A stretch of DNA of 59,385 bases from Deltaproteobacteria bacterium (lineage in GTDB: Bacteria > Myxococcota_A > Polyangia > Polyangiales > Ga0077539), in the NCBI GenBank assembly GCA_030694465.1, contig JAUXYJ010000021.1, positions 1 to 59,385 on the forward strand, given 5' to 3'. Under the pieces are notes generated by a model. The model did no database searches, had not been told where the DNA came from, and was given only the letters and a program-made list of their open reading frames with translations. Shown here one piece after another: positions 16,893 through 25,442 of the stretch (position 1 is its first letter; each line of letters begins with the position of its first letter). The position numbers were made by a program, and so were the translations under genes.

Positions 16893-19616
16893 ATGTTGCC
16901 TCAGAACATTGCCGCGTCGCCCCTCTCAGAGACCGACGGTTTTGTGTGTCACGGGTGCGGACTCACACACATTGCGACACGACGCAGCTGTCTTCTCTGC
17001 GGGATCGCGAGGGACAGCAGCGGGGCTCATCCGCTCCCGCTCAACGCGCCGCTGCTTGAGCGAGCGAGAGAGACAAGCGCCATCGATGGTGCGGTCGATC
17101 GCTTTTTGAAGAGCCGTGAGGGCGGGATCGTGGCGGTTGTAGCGAGCCCCTCGATGGGCCGTACGCGGCTGCTTCGACACGCAGTCGAGCGGCTGATGGG
17201 ACAGAGCGACGTGCGGATTTTGGCATCGACGGCACGCGAAGGAGACACCGCGTTTGCCACGGTGGGGCGATGGCTCTTGGATCGATTTCAGATTTCGGCG
17301 ACCCGGCCGATCGCGGCGGCGCGGATGGATGTCGGCTCCGAGGCGCATCGTGTGCTCTCGCGTCGAGGCGTTGTTTCGCAGGACATGGTCCGGCGCTTGT
17401 TGGCCTTGGCGGGGCTTGGCAACGACGAAACGGGGCAGCTCTCGTTGGGGGTTGCGGAGCTTGGCGAGGCGCTGAGCAAGTTCTTTATCGCCGACGCAGA
17501 GCTGTCACCCCTCGTGTTGATCATTGATCGCTTCGAGCGCGTGTCGGATGACGTTCGGACGTTGCTACGCGAGATGGCGGGTACGTTTGCGCGTTCGCCC
17601 ATTTTGCTGCTCCTCGCGACGACCGCAGATCGTCTTGGGCCGCTGCGTGCAAAAGCGCGCGTTGTTGTCGAGCCCGAGCCGCTGTCCACCAGCGCGTGCG
17701 AGATTCTTTGTCATCACTTGTTGCCTGGGCTTGCGGTGGTCCCTGACGAGCTGCTTGAGGCCGTGGTGACCCGTGCAGCGGGGGCCCCTGGCCGTGTGCG
17801 AGAGCTCCTGCTCGCGCTCATTGAGGCCAACGTGGTCTTGGTCAACGAAGATCCCTGGGGAATTGACCTTGACGCACTGGGGCCGAACGGGCCGATTTCG
17901 TCAGCAGATTTGCTACATATTCGGGTGAGCCGCCTCGACGAATCCGAGCGCACGACGCTCGAACGCGCCGCGGTCGTTGGCGAAGTGTTTTGGGAAGGTA
18001 CGGTCTGCGCGCTCGCTCGCCACGAGGATGGCGCGCTTGATCCCACGACAGACGACCTTGCTGCGGTCCGTGAACACGAGAACCTCAAGCGTTTGACCGC
18101 CGCCGAGCTCATCGCGCCCATCGAAAATCGAGAGCTCGCCAACGAGCGAGAGTTTGTGTTCTCGGTCGCCGGGCTGCGCGAGCTGCTGCTGAACGCGCAA
18201 GACGCGCAGGTCCGGGTGCGCCGACACGAGATCTGCGCGGGGTGGCTTGAGCTCGCGGCGGGATCGCGCGCCGACGATTTGGCTCGCGCGATTGCAGGAC
18301 ACCTTGAGCGCGCCGGGCAGTTTGAGTCAGCAGGCCGCGTGTATCTCCGCGCCGCGAGGGTCGCGAGGGCTGGGTATCGCGGCAAGCAGGCCGTGCAGCT
18401 CTATGACAAAGCGCTGGAATTTCTCCCGCGGTTTAACGTTCCGTCACGGCTAGAGGTCTTGCATGATCGCGGGGTCGTGCTGTCGCTGCTCGGCCGCGTA
18501 GACGAGGCTGAGCAGACCTTTCAAGAGATGTTGACCATTGCGTACGCCTATGGGGCACGCAACAAGTTGGCCGCCGCGCTTGGCCGACTGGGGAGGCTCG
18601 CGCGAGGCCGAGCAGACTTCGAAATGGCCCGCGCGTACCTCTGGAAGGCGCTCGAACTCTTTCAAATTGCTGAAGATCTTCGAGGAGTTGCGGCAGTTCA
18701 AGACGACCTCGGGATGGTGGCCTACCTCGCCGGTGATTTTGACACCGCGTTGGCCCACAGCACGCAGGCGCTCGATCTTCGGCGCGGGCAAGAAGATCCG
18801 TTGGGCGAAGCGCTGAGCACTCACAACTTGGGGCTTGTTCACCTGTCACGTGGGCAGCCACGGCAAGCGCGCGCGTACTTCGAACGCGCCCTCGCGCTGC
18901 GAGAGACCAACAATGACATTGAGGGGCAATTTGCTACACGCAATGTGCTCGCGGCCCTCGCTTTTGAGCGCGGCGAGGTCGAGCAAGCCGAAGGCATGTG
19001 GCGTGAAATTCTAGAGCTCGCGGACGCGCTCGGAGATCGCCGGATGATCGCGTTTACCTCAGCGAATCTCGGTGAATCCGCAGTGTATCGTGGGGACCCA
19101 GAGACCGCGCTGGCGATGCTCAATCGCGCAGAACAGGTGAGCCTCGAGATCGGCGATCGGCGCGTTTTGGCCGAGGTCGAGCGTGTCCGCGCTTCGCTCG
19201 CACGGCTGATGGGAGAGCTCGATGCGGCGCGCGCGAGGCTCGAGAACGCGCTCGCGATCGCGCAATCCTTGGGGCTGCGCGAGACCGAGGCGTTGGTCTT
19301 GCGAGGTCTGGGCGAGGTCTTTGCGGCCACGGTGTTTGACACGACGGGCGAGAGCGCGCGCCGTGCGGATCACTATTTTCTTGAGGCCATTGGGGTACTC
19401 GAGAGCTTGGGCGCGACGCGCGAGCTGGCGCGCACCCGAGCGAGCTTTGGGATGTGTCTCGTCGAGACGGGGCGCCATCACGACGCGCGCGTGCAATTGA
19501 GCATGGCGGTGCCTGTACTCGAGCGACTCGAGCTCTTTGATGCGCCTCCTGCGCGGAGAGCGCTCAACACATTGGGCGGAGAGCTACCGGCGGCGGATCT
19601 TAGCGGTGGGCTGTGA
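16893..19616 (+). CDS. Zinc-ribbon, AAA_16-like NTPase and TPR protein
   Basis: The protein has 907 residues. An N-terminal zinc ribbon has C19, C22, C33 and C36. An NTPase-like domain (about 60-400) has a P-loop position that reads ASPSMGRT (84-91). The first Gly and the Lys of the usual GxxxxGK[ST] are replaced. LVLIIDRFERV takes the Walker B place. The C-terminal half (about 440-890) is a run of TPRs (ALSTHNLGLVHLSRGQPRQA, AFTSANLGESAVYRGDPET). The layout is that of MalT/AAA_16-type signal proteins without a recognisable kinase or DNA-binding domain. Weak or absent ATP hydrolysis is likely. Its stop overlaps the propeller gene start (GTGA), so the two are co-translated. Confidence 0.75.
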   Translation: MLPQNIAASPLSETDGFVCHGCGLTHIATRRSCLLCGIARDSSGAHPLPLNAPLLERARETSAIDGAVDRFLKSREGGIVAVVASPSMGRTRLLRHAVERLMGQSDVRILASTAREGDTAFATVGRWLLDRFQISATRPIAAARMDVGSEAHRVLSRRGVVSQDMVRRLLALAGLGNDETGQLSLGVAELGEALSKFFIADAELSPLVLIIDRFERVSDDVRTLLREMAGTFARSPILLLLATTADRLGPLRAKARVVVEPEPLSTSACEILCHHLLPGLAVVPDELLEAVVTRAAGAPGRVRELLLALIEANVVLVNEDPWGIDLDALGPNGPISSADLLHIRVSRLDESERTTLERAAVVGEVFWEGTVCALARHEDGALDPTTDDLAAVREHENLKRLTAAELIAPIENRELANEREFVFSVAGLRELLLNAQDAQVRVRRHEICAGWLELAAGSRADDLARAIAGHLERAGQFESAGRVYLRAARVARAGYRGKQAVQLYDKALEFLPRFNVPSRLEVLHDRGVVLSLLGRVDEAEQTFQEMLTIAYAYGARNKLAAALGRLGRLARGRADFEMARAYLWKALELFQIAEDLRGVAAVQDDLGMVAYLAGDFDTALAHSTQALDLRRGQEDPLGEALSTHNLGLVHLSRGQPRQARAYFERALALRETNNDIEGQFATRNVLAALAFERGEVEQAEGMWREILELADALGDRRMIAFTSANLGESAVYRGDPETALAMLNRAEQVSLEIGDRRVLAEVERVRASLARLMGELDAARARLENALAIAQSLGLRETEALVLRGLGEVFAATVFDTTGESARRADHYFLEAIGVLESLGATRELARTRASFGMCLVETGRHHDARVQLSMAVPVLERLELFDAPPARRALNTLGGELPAADLSGGL

Positions 19617-20668
19617 GCGTTGCGCGGGCGAGCTTGCTGGCGTCGATGATGGTGTGCGCGCCTGCTCTCTGGGCGGTCACACCCGAGATGCACGTTGTGG
19701 CCATGTCGTTGACGGGCTCGCTCCCGAAGGGTGTGTCTATTTCGCCTGATGGGCACACGCTCTACGTGACGAACTATGGCAACGCCAACGGCTCCAACGT
19801 GTTTTTGTACAACGCTGAGACGCTTGAGCGCACAGGCCAGATTGACATCCCTGGCATCGTCGTTGAGAGCGCGCTCTCGCCGGACGGGCGGATGCTGTAC
19901 GTGTCGAATTTTCGGCGTAATACCGTGCAATTTGTAGATCTTCGCACACGGCGAGTGCGGCGCGAAGTGAGAGCCGGAGCACACCCCAAGGTGCTCGCGT
20001 TGTCGCGTGATGGACGCCGGCTCTTTGTGGCCAACTGGAGCTCGGCGAGCGTCACCGAGCTCGACGTTGCGCGAGGTACGGTCACACGAACGCTCCGCGC
20101 AGGGCGCAATCCTCGCGGGATGGTGATGACCGCGGCGGGGCGGCTCTACATTGCGAATTTTAATGGGCACACGCTGGATGTCTACGATGGGCCGACGCTG
20201 AGCGAGCACCGTAGGGTCACGCCGCTCTGCAGAATTCCAAGACATTTGGCGCTCTCACCAGACGATGCGCGGTTGTACGTGAGCTGCTTTAGCGACTCAA
20301 AGCTGTTGGTGCTCAGCACCCAATCGGACAGCATTGAGCGCGAGGTTTCGATCGGAAATTGGCCCAAGTCCATCGATGTTTCGGCAGACGGGCGCTACGT
20401 ATTTTCGGCGGATTACGGAGGCAGCTCCGTGAGCCTTGTGGACACGCAAGACTGGAGCAGCGCGACGCTGGACGTGCCGTGGATGGATCACGGCAGCGGT
20501 GTGGTCGCGGCGCGACGTGGCCACCGATTTTATGCGACCGGCTGGTACGACAATCACGTGTTTGCCGTGGATTTTTCGCAGGGAATCACAGGCCTCACGC
20601 CGAGCGACGCGATGCGCGCTCTTACGCTGCGACGACGCGATTTTCACCGCTTGCATCCGACCGAGTGA
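19613..20668 (+). CDS. Exported YVTN/NHL-type beta-propeller protein
   Basis: The protein has 351 residues. The GTG start overlaps the upstream TGA. The N-terminus is signal-like (SLLASMMVCAPALWA). Six or seven repeats carry the YVTN pattern: SPDGHTLYVTNYGNANGS, SPDGRMLYVSNFRRNTV, SRDGRRLFVANWSSASV, AAGRLYIANFNGHTLDVYDG, SPDDARLYVSCFSDSKL and SADGRYVFSADYGGSSV. This family binds ligands or partners through the propeller top, and its catalytic role is usually unknown. Coupling to the zinc-ribbon NTPase/TPR gene suggests a joint sensory or scaffold role. Its last 47 bases overlap an antisense gene. Confidence 0.85.
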   Translation: MSVARASLLASMMVCAPALWAVTPEMHVVAMSLTGSLPKGVSISPDGHTLYVTNYGNANGSNVFLYNAETLERTGQIDIPGIVVESALSPDGRMLYVSNFRRNTVQFVDLRTRRVRREVRAGAHPKVLALSRDGRRLFVANWSSASVTELDVARGTVTRTLRAGRNPRGMVMTAAGRLYIANFNGHTLDVYDGPTLSEHRRVTPLCRIPRHLALSPDDARLYVSCFSDSKLLVLSTQSDSIEREVSIGNWPKSIDVSADGRYVFSADYGGSSVSLVDTQDWSSATLDVPWMDHGSGVVAARRGHRFYATGWYDNHVFAVDFSQGITGLTPSDAMRALTLRRRDFHRLHPTE

Positions 20669-21032
20669 CCGACGCGCGGCCTGTTACACGGCACGTTGCG
20701 CTCGGGATTTTTTGGGCGAGGCGATCTTGCAAGAGCGCAAAGGACTCGGCGACGGCTTGGGCTTGAAGCGTTCGCTTTTCGCCCACGTCGCACCAACGAA
20801 CCCAGGCCACCAAGGCCATCGCCGCAGCGCGCGCGCTCTTGCGATCGGGCGCACAGGTCGCGACGGTGATCCAGTAGCGTTCGGACGTGACAGGGTCTTC
20901 GCGCCACATGTCGATACGGACTTTGGCTTGCGCGGTCTCGGGGCAATACGTGAACACAAAGCCCGCCATGCAGAAGCGAACGCGGCGAGGACGGGACACA
21001 GAGGGCTGGTTGGGGGCGACGAGGTCGGTCAT
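20622..21032 (-). CDS. Hypothetical protein, partly antisense to the propeller gene
   Basis: The start MTDLVAPNQPSVSRP gives 136 residues. The sequence looks like a real soluble protein (YWITVATCAPDRKSARAAAM, ALVAWVRWCDVGEKRTLQ) with scattered Trp and Cys, but no family is recognised. The final 16 codons overlap the 3' end of the propeller gene on the other strand (20622-20668). An earlier start at 21104 would add 24 residues with poor composition. Coding on either strand in the overlap cannot both be optimal, so the C-terminus is the least certain part. Confidence 0.5.
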   Translation of the reverse strand: MTDLVAPNQPSVSRPRRVRFCMAGFVFTYCPETAQAKVRIDMWREDPVTSERYWITVATCAPDRKSARAAAMALVAWVRWCDVGEKRTLQAQAVAESFALLQDRLAQKIPSATCRVTGRASVTRSDASGENRVVAA

Positions 21033-21138
21033 GTTGGCGGCAGGGCTCCAGAGAGAAGACAGAGTGTGTGGCGCGGTGCAGCCGAGGCGCTGAACACTGA
21101 GCACTGCCCGTGTGTACAGCCTGCCGTTTCGCTATCCA

Positions 21139-21190
21139 AATTATTGGTTACGAATGTTCAGTGTGCGACGTTCAGTACATAATACTCGGT
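21139..21190 (+). promoter_or_regulatory. Possible promoter of the tRNA-Sec gene
   Basis: The CATAAT at 21178-21183 could be a -10 box about 43 bp before the tRNA 5' end. The upstream region has two GTTCAGT direct repeats (21156-21162 and 21170-21176) and weak -35-like sequences. The region is less G+C-rich than its surroundings. The evidence is weak. Confidence 0.3.
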
Positions 21191-21225
21191 GCGAAAACGC
21201 TGGCAGATCGTGTAGGCTCCGCGAC

Positions 21226-21323
21226 GGAGTCACTCCCTGATCTGGTGACAGGCCCGGTCTTCAAAACCGGTGAGCACGCAGCCTTTCGTTGCGGTTGGCA
21301 GGTTCGATTCCTGTGTGGCTCCG
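21226..21323 (+). tRNA. selC: tRNA-Sec (anticodon TCA)
   Basis: The 98 nt fold has an 8 bp acceptor stem, GGAGTCAC with GTGGCTCC, including one G-U pair. An anticodon stem encloses CTTCAAA, so the anticodon is TCA. A long variable arm lies between about 21272 and 21296. The T arm has GCAGG-TTCGATT-CCTGT. An 8 bp acceptor stem and long extra arm are diagnostic of bacterial selenocysteine tRNA. The discriminator is G and CCA is not encoded. It implies selABD genes and selenoproteins elsewhere in this genome; no selenoprotein with an in-frame TGA was noticed in the window. Confidence 0.93.
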
Positions 21324-21424
21324 TAGATTTGTGATGCCTTGGTGGGGGACTCGCGTGGGGCCATAGGGCCGCTGCGAGCGCGCGGGCGTTGCGCTGGGGT
21401 CCTCGAACGCGCCACCCTTGCCAG

Positions 21425-22039
21425 ATGTTCGACTGGCTCAAGAAGCGCCTCCAGGCCCCCTCTGTGCGTCTCGGTGACGATTCTGTTTACAGCACAGCAG
21501 AGGCCACTCTTGAAGCGCTAGTGAATGTCATTCGTGTGACGATAAGCAAGGGACAAGCTGTCAGCGTAGTGACGCCCTTTGAGGACTCGGTCGGGGACAT
21601 TGTCAGCGCTTTGGCACGTCACGGGATCACCGCGACGAGGCTGTCACGCAATGCGCGCGAGGCTTCGAACCCTGACGCTGTGCCTGTCGCGAGCTATGCC
21701 GACGTCGCGCTGCTCTTGTCAGGAGCGCGGGGGGCGGTTGTGATGTTGCAGTTCAATCGGCACCCACTGCGGGCACATGACGAGGCCATCGAGCGAGCGC
21801 TCAGCGCGCAGGACCCAACCAGCCGATTGCGTGTGTTTATGCCGATGAATGATGGATTGCTGACGCGCTTTGGCTCGCTCGGGGAGGTCTTTCAGAAGCT
21901 CGGGATTGCTGCGAACGAGTGTGTTGAATCAGGCATGGTGACCCGCGCAATTGAGACCGCGCAGCGCAAGATCGCGGCGAAGGTTCTGGACGAGAAAGCT
22001 GCGCCAAGTTTTGCGCTGTGGTGCGAGCGCAACTTGTGA
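21425..22039 (+). CDS. Stand-alone SecA-like fragment (NBD2 to helical-wing region)
   Basis: The start MFDWLKKRLQ gives 204 residues. The first half follows the NBD2 pattern of SecA: KGQAVSVVTPFEDSVGDIVSALARHGITA matches the position of the PVLVGTxSVExSE segment. The second half has RLRVFMPMNDGLLTRFG and VESGMVTRAIETAQRKIAAK, which parallel SecA's SLEDxLMRxFG and MVTRAIExAQKKVE motifs. The GRAGRQGD motif and NBD1 are missing. It cannot be a working translocase. It could be a domesticated domain or a relic, and coding quality looks intact. It lies 100 bp after tRNA-Sec. Confidence 0.65.
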   Translation: MFDWLKKRLQAPSVRLGDDSVYSTAEATLEALVNVIRVTISKGQAVSVVTPFEDSVGDIVSALARHGITATRLSRNAREASNPDAVPVASYADVALLLSGARGAVVMLQFNRHPLRAHDEAIERALSAQDPTSRLRVFMPMNDGLLTRFGSLGEVFQKLGIAANECVESGMVTRAIETAQRKIAAKVLDEKAAPSFALWCERNL

Positions 22040-22267
22040 CTCTCAGGCCAGGCGCGCTCTGCGCACACTAGGGTCACAAAGAGGCGAATATCCTACCGAA
22101 TGGCGATCTGAATGAGATCTGCGCTTCACATTGAGATGAATATTCATCATGGTGAATGCTCTGAAACTGGGACTGATTGGAGGGCCTTCGGGACCTTTGG
22201 GTCGTTGGGCAGTTTTCAGGAGAGTCGCTGGGCTTATGTCGCGAACGCACTGTTGTTGATTGTTGCT

Positions 22268-22762
22268 ATGAATGACTTCACTGATTTCATGCTTGAGCGC
22301 GACGACGTCGCTGTCGCCTCTGTGAACAACGTCGTTATAGTGGTCTGGAAAAAGACCCCTACCGCGGAGAGTGCAGGCCTCATTGGTCCGCTCTACAAGC
22401 GCGTCTCGGATCGATCAAGAGACGGCATCGGTCTGCTGGTTGTGATCGCCGAGGGCGTAAGTGTGCCCAACGACAAGGTCCGCAAGCTCGCGACCGAGGC
22501 GATGAACGAGGTGCGCAAGACTCTTCGTGCCTCGGCTGCCGTCATCACGACCACAGGTCTGCTAGGGGCCACGACGCGCGCGGTGCTGTCTACGATGCTG
22601 CTGCTGGCTCCCTCTGAGGGCGAGTCGCGCGTATTTGCAGGGACAGACGAAGCGATTGAGTGGCTGGGAGGCAAGCTCGTTCCGCCGGGCTCGGCGGTGT
22701 CTAGCTTTGAGAGTGTGATGAAGACCACTGCGCGCCAGCTGCATCCCACAGCGCGTCGATAG
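22268..22762 (+). CDS. STAS/SpoIIAA-like hypothetical protein
   Basis: The start MNDFTDFMLERDD gives 164 residues; readings from 22112 have no matching composition. The pattern VAVASVNNVVIVVWKKTPT, then GIGLLVVIAEGVSVPNDKVRKLA and SAAVITTTGLLGATTRAV, then EAIEWLGGKL, follows a family of myxobacterial STAS-like proteins. There is no phosphorylatable Ser motif I can point to. It is separated by about 230 bp from the SecA-like gene. A sensory or regulatory role is inferred from fold only. Confidence 0.5.
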   Translation: MNDFTDFMLERDDVAVASVNNVVIVVWKKTPTAESAGLIGPLYKRVSDRSRDGIGLLVVIAEGVSVPNDKVRKLATEAMNEVRKTLRASAAVITTTGLLGATTRAVLSTMLLLAPSEGESRVFAGTDEAIEWLGGKLVPPGSAVSSFESVMKTTARQLHPTARR

Positions 22763-22932
22763 ATTGAAGTTCGTCAAAGGACGCGGCAACCAAGAGCGTC
22801 GCAATGACTAGGTGATTCGCAGGCGTTTCTGGAGTGATCAACAGCAGAAGTGCCGCTGAGCGCGCTCAGCGATGAATCACTTCAGACCGTCAGCGCGTTC
22901 TGTAGGTCTGCCACAACGGAGGTACGAAGCGC

Positions 22933-25413
22933 ATGGATGCATCTCGTTTTCGAGAGGCTGTAGCTCGAGTTCACAGCGTGGGGCGTGCGCGCGGGCACTA
23001 CTTCTTAAAGGCCACAGACAAGCAATTTGTCGACCGCGAGGTGACCATCGATGGCAGGCGCCTGCTGTCCTTCGGGAGCTGTTCTTACCTCGGACTCGAG
23101 TTTGATCAGCGGCTTATCGAGGGCGGCATCGAGGCCTTTCGTCGCTACGGATCTCAGACGAGCTACAGCCGTGGATACCTCTCATGCCCGCTGTATCAAG
23201 AGCTCGAAGAAGAGCTGTTTCCGCGGCTGTTTGGCGTCGAAGAAGCGCTTTTGGTGCCTAGCACAAGCATCGCGCACCACGTCGTGATGCCCGCGATCAT
23301 CAGCGAGCGCACTGCCGTCGTGAGCGATCATCAGGTGCACCGCTCGGTCGACGACGCGCTTACCCTTCAATGCGCGCGAAGCCACGCGACCAAAGTGATG
23401 ATTCGGCATGGCGAGCTCGACCAAGCGCTCGACGTGGTCCGCGAGCTGTCACGTAAGCACGAGACCGTGTGGTTTTGCTGCGATGGCGTGTACTCGATGT
23501 ACGGCGACTACCTGCCCTCCGCGTTCTTGCGTGAGGTGTTGGACGTGGCCCCCAACGTGCGGATGTACATCGATGACGCCCACGGAATGAGCTGGTCTGG
23601 AGTGCACGGGCGCGGGCATTTTCTCAATCGATTCGCCATGGATCCTCGCGTCGTGGTCGTGACATCGCTCGCGAAGGCCTTTGGATCGGGTGGAGGCGTT
23701 GTGGTCACCAGTGATCGCGCGTTGCTTGAGACTGCGCGGTTAGTGGGCGGACCGTATTCGTTCTCGGGGCCGCTGCGACCGGGCGATCTGGGAGTCTGCG
23801 TGGCCTCGGCACGTCTGCATTTGACCAGCGAAATCACAGAGCTTCAAGAGAGACTCGCGGCGCGGGTCGAGTTGGCGAATCAGCTCTGTCGCTCGCTCAA
23901 GATCCCCACCGTGATTGAGAACGAGGCCCCCATTCGGTTCATCGCGTTGGGGCGCGCCGAGGCGGTCTATCGCATGAGCGAGCTGCTCCGCGATGACGGT
24001 TTTCACGTGAATGTCTCGGGGTTTCCGGCTGTTCCGGCGAGCCTAGGGGGCGTGAGAATCGCGATCAACGCGCTGCACACCGAAGAAGAAATTCGCTCGC
24101 TCTTTGAGAACATGGCGAGACATCTCCCGCAGGTCCTTGCAGAGACGGGTGTGACCCGCGACGAGGTCCAAGCGCAGTTTAACCAGGTGCTTCCGCCGTT
24201 TATGCGTGGGCAGCAAACCGAGAAATCACGTGTGATTTCGCGCACAGAGCTGATGCCTCGTGAGCAAACCAGCTCGCTCAACGCGCAAACATTTGAGCGC
24301 ATCGCCGAGGTCCACTCGACAGAATGGGACGCGGTGATCGATCGCTCGGGGTACGTAGACCGCGCGTCACTCACGTCACTTGAGCAGGTTTTTCACTCGC
24401 AGAACGAGTTGCCCGAAGAACGCTGGGGCTTTCGCTACGTCCTGGTTGAGCGCGACGGAGAGCTCGTCGCCGCGGCGCCTTTCTCGATCAGCCCGATGAA
24501 GGACGACGCGTTTATGCACGAGTCGGTGAGCGCTGCGCTCGAGACAGTTCGCCTGACGGATCGCTCGTACTTTGTGGCCCCAGCGATGGTCCTGGGGACC
24601 ATGGGCTCGGAGGGAGAGCATCTCTATCTTCGGGATGGCGAGGGGCAATCCGAGGCCCTCGTCGCGCTCTTGGATGAGGCCACTCGTACGATGCGACTCG
24701 CGGGAGTCGACACGCTCATTCTAAGAGACATGCTGGCGAGCACATCCCATGAACAGCTCTTGATTGGGCAGGGATTTGTGCCGATGCCGCTCATGGACAC
24801 GCACACGCTCGCGCTCACGGCGACGTCGCCGGATGAGCTGATCGCGCAGGGTACCTCGCGTCGGCAGCGCAAGTTTTTGAAGCAGATGCAGAGTGACGCG
24901 TCACGCTTCGAGGTGAGCGAGCATTCGCATGGGGCTCTGCTCTCTCGCGAAGAAGTCGACACGATGCACGCGATGTATCTTCGACTCGCGGAGAAGAATC
25001 TCCGACTTAATTTCTATCCGTTTCCTCGCGCCCTGCTTGAGACGCATTTGACCACTCTGGGCTGGCGTGTGCTGGTGTTGCGCGACCACGCGCAAGGCGG
25101 GCGCATCGTCGCGTGGGGCGCTGGGCGCAAGTCCGGCAGTGATTTGCGCTGGCTCTATTGCGGCGTGGACTATGACGGGTTCGCCAACGTCGAAGTCAGT
25201 CCCTATCGGCAATTGCTTTGGCAAGCGATTTTGCTCGCAATGCGTGAGGGCTGCGACCGCGTGATGTTGGGCATGGGCGCCGATCGCGAGAAGTCACGGT
25301 TTGGAACCATCGCAGAGCGCACCGTTGCGTTTGTGCGTGCGGACGATTCGTTTAGAGCGCAACAGTTGCAAGAGTTTGTTCAGAATCTTGCCGCTCACGG
25401 CGCAAAGCGCTGA
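22933..25413 (+). CDS. Alpha-oxoamine synthase fused to a GNAT/FemAB-like acyltransferase
   Basis: The protein has 826 residues. Residues about 1-410 are a PLP alpha-oxoamine synthase like KBL, BioF and serine palmitoyltransferase: SFGSCSYLGLE, DHQVHRSVDDA (131-141), YIDDAHGMSWSGVHGRG (212-228) and the PLP lysine in TSLAKAFGSGGG (K248). The position of a usual substrate-binding His reads SCPLYQELE instead. Residues about 440-826 look like a peptidoglycan-biosynthesis/GNAT-type acyltransferase (GRIVAWGAGRKSGSDLRWLYCGVDYDG, MREGCDRVMLGMGADREK). One reading is condensation of an amino acid with an acyl-CoA, then N-acylation of the product, which suits a sphingolipid- or lipid-like metabolite. 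That function is inference. Confidence 0.85.
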   Translation: MDASRFREAVARVHSVGRARGHYFLKATDKQFVDREVTIDGRRLLSFGSCSYLGLEFDQRLIEGGIEAFRRYGSQTSYSRGYLSCPLYQELEEELFPRLFGVEEALLVPSTSIAHHVVMPAIISERTAVVSDHQVHRSVDDALTLQCARSHATKVMIRHGELDQALDVVRELSRKHETVWFCCDGVYSMYGDYLPSAFLREVLDVAPNVRMYIDDAHGMSWSGVHGRGHFLNRFAMDPRVVVVTSLAKAFGSGGGVVVTSDRALLETARLVGGPYSFSGPLRPGDLGVCVASARLHLTSEITELQERLAARVELANQLCRSLKIPTVIENEAPIRFIALGRAEAVYRMSELLRDDGFHVNVSGFPAVPASLGGVRIAINALHTEEEIRSLFENMARHLPQVLAETGVTRDEVQAQFNQVLPPFMRGQQTEKSRVISRTELMPREQTSSLNAQTFERIAEVHSTEWDAVIDRSGYVDRASLTSLEQVFHSQNELPEERWGFRYVLVERDGELVAAAPFSISPMKDDAFMHESVSAALETVRLTDRSYFVAPAMVLGTMGSEGEHLYLRDGEGQSEALVALLDEATRTMRLAGVDTLILRDMLASTSHEQLLIGQGFVPMPLMDTHTLALTATSPDELIAQGTSRRQRKFLKQMQSDASRFEVSEHSHGALLSREEVDTMHAMYLRLAEKNLRLNFYPFPRALLETHLTTLGWRVLVLRDHAQGGRIVAWGAGRKSGSDLRWLYCGVDYDGFANVEVSPYRQLLWQAILLAMREGCDRVMLGMGADREKSRFGTIAERTVAFVRADDSFRAQQLQEFVQNLAAHGAKR
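24818..24831. repeat. Iterated palindrome, copy 1 (14 bp, in coding sequence)
   Basis: CGGCGACGTCGCCG is a perfect 14 bp dyad inside the oxoamine-synthase/GNAT gene. In that frame it encodes A-T-S-P followed by Asp. Confidence 0.75.
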
Positions 25414-25442
25414 GCCCTAGTGGCTCAGTCCCGCGGGCACAA

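Noticed and set aside
25411..25427. TGAGCC-CTAGT-GGCTCA hairpin as a terminator between convergent genes
   Set aside because: The stem has only six pairs, and there is no U tract on either strand.
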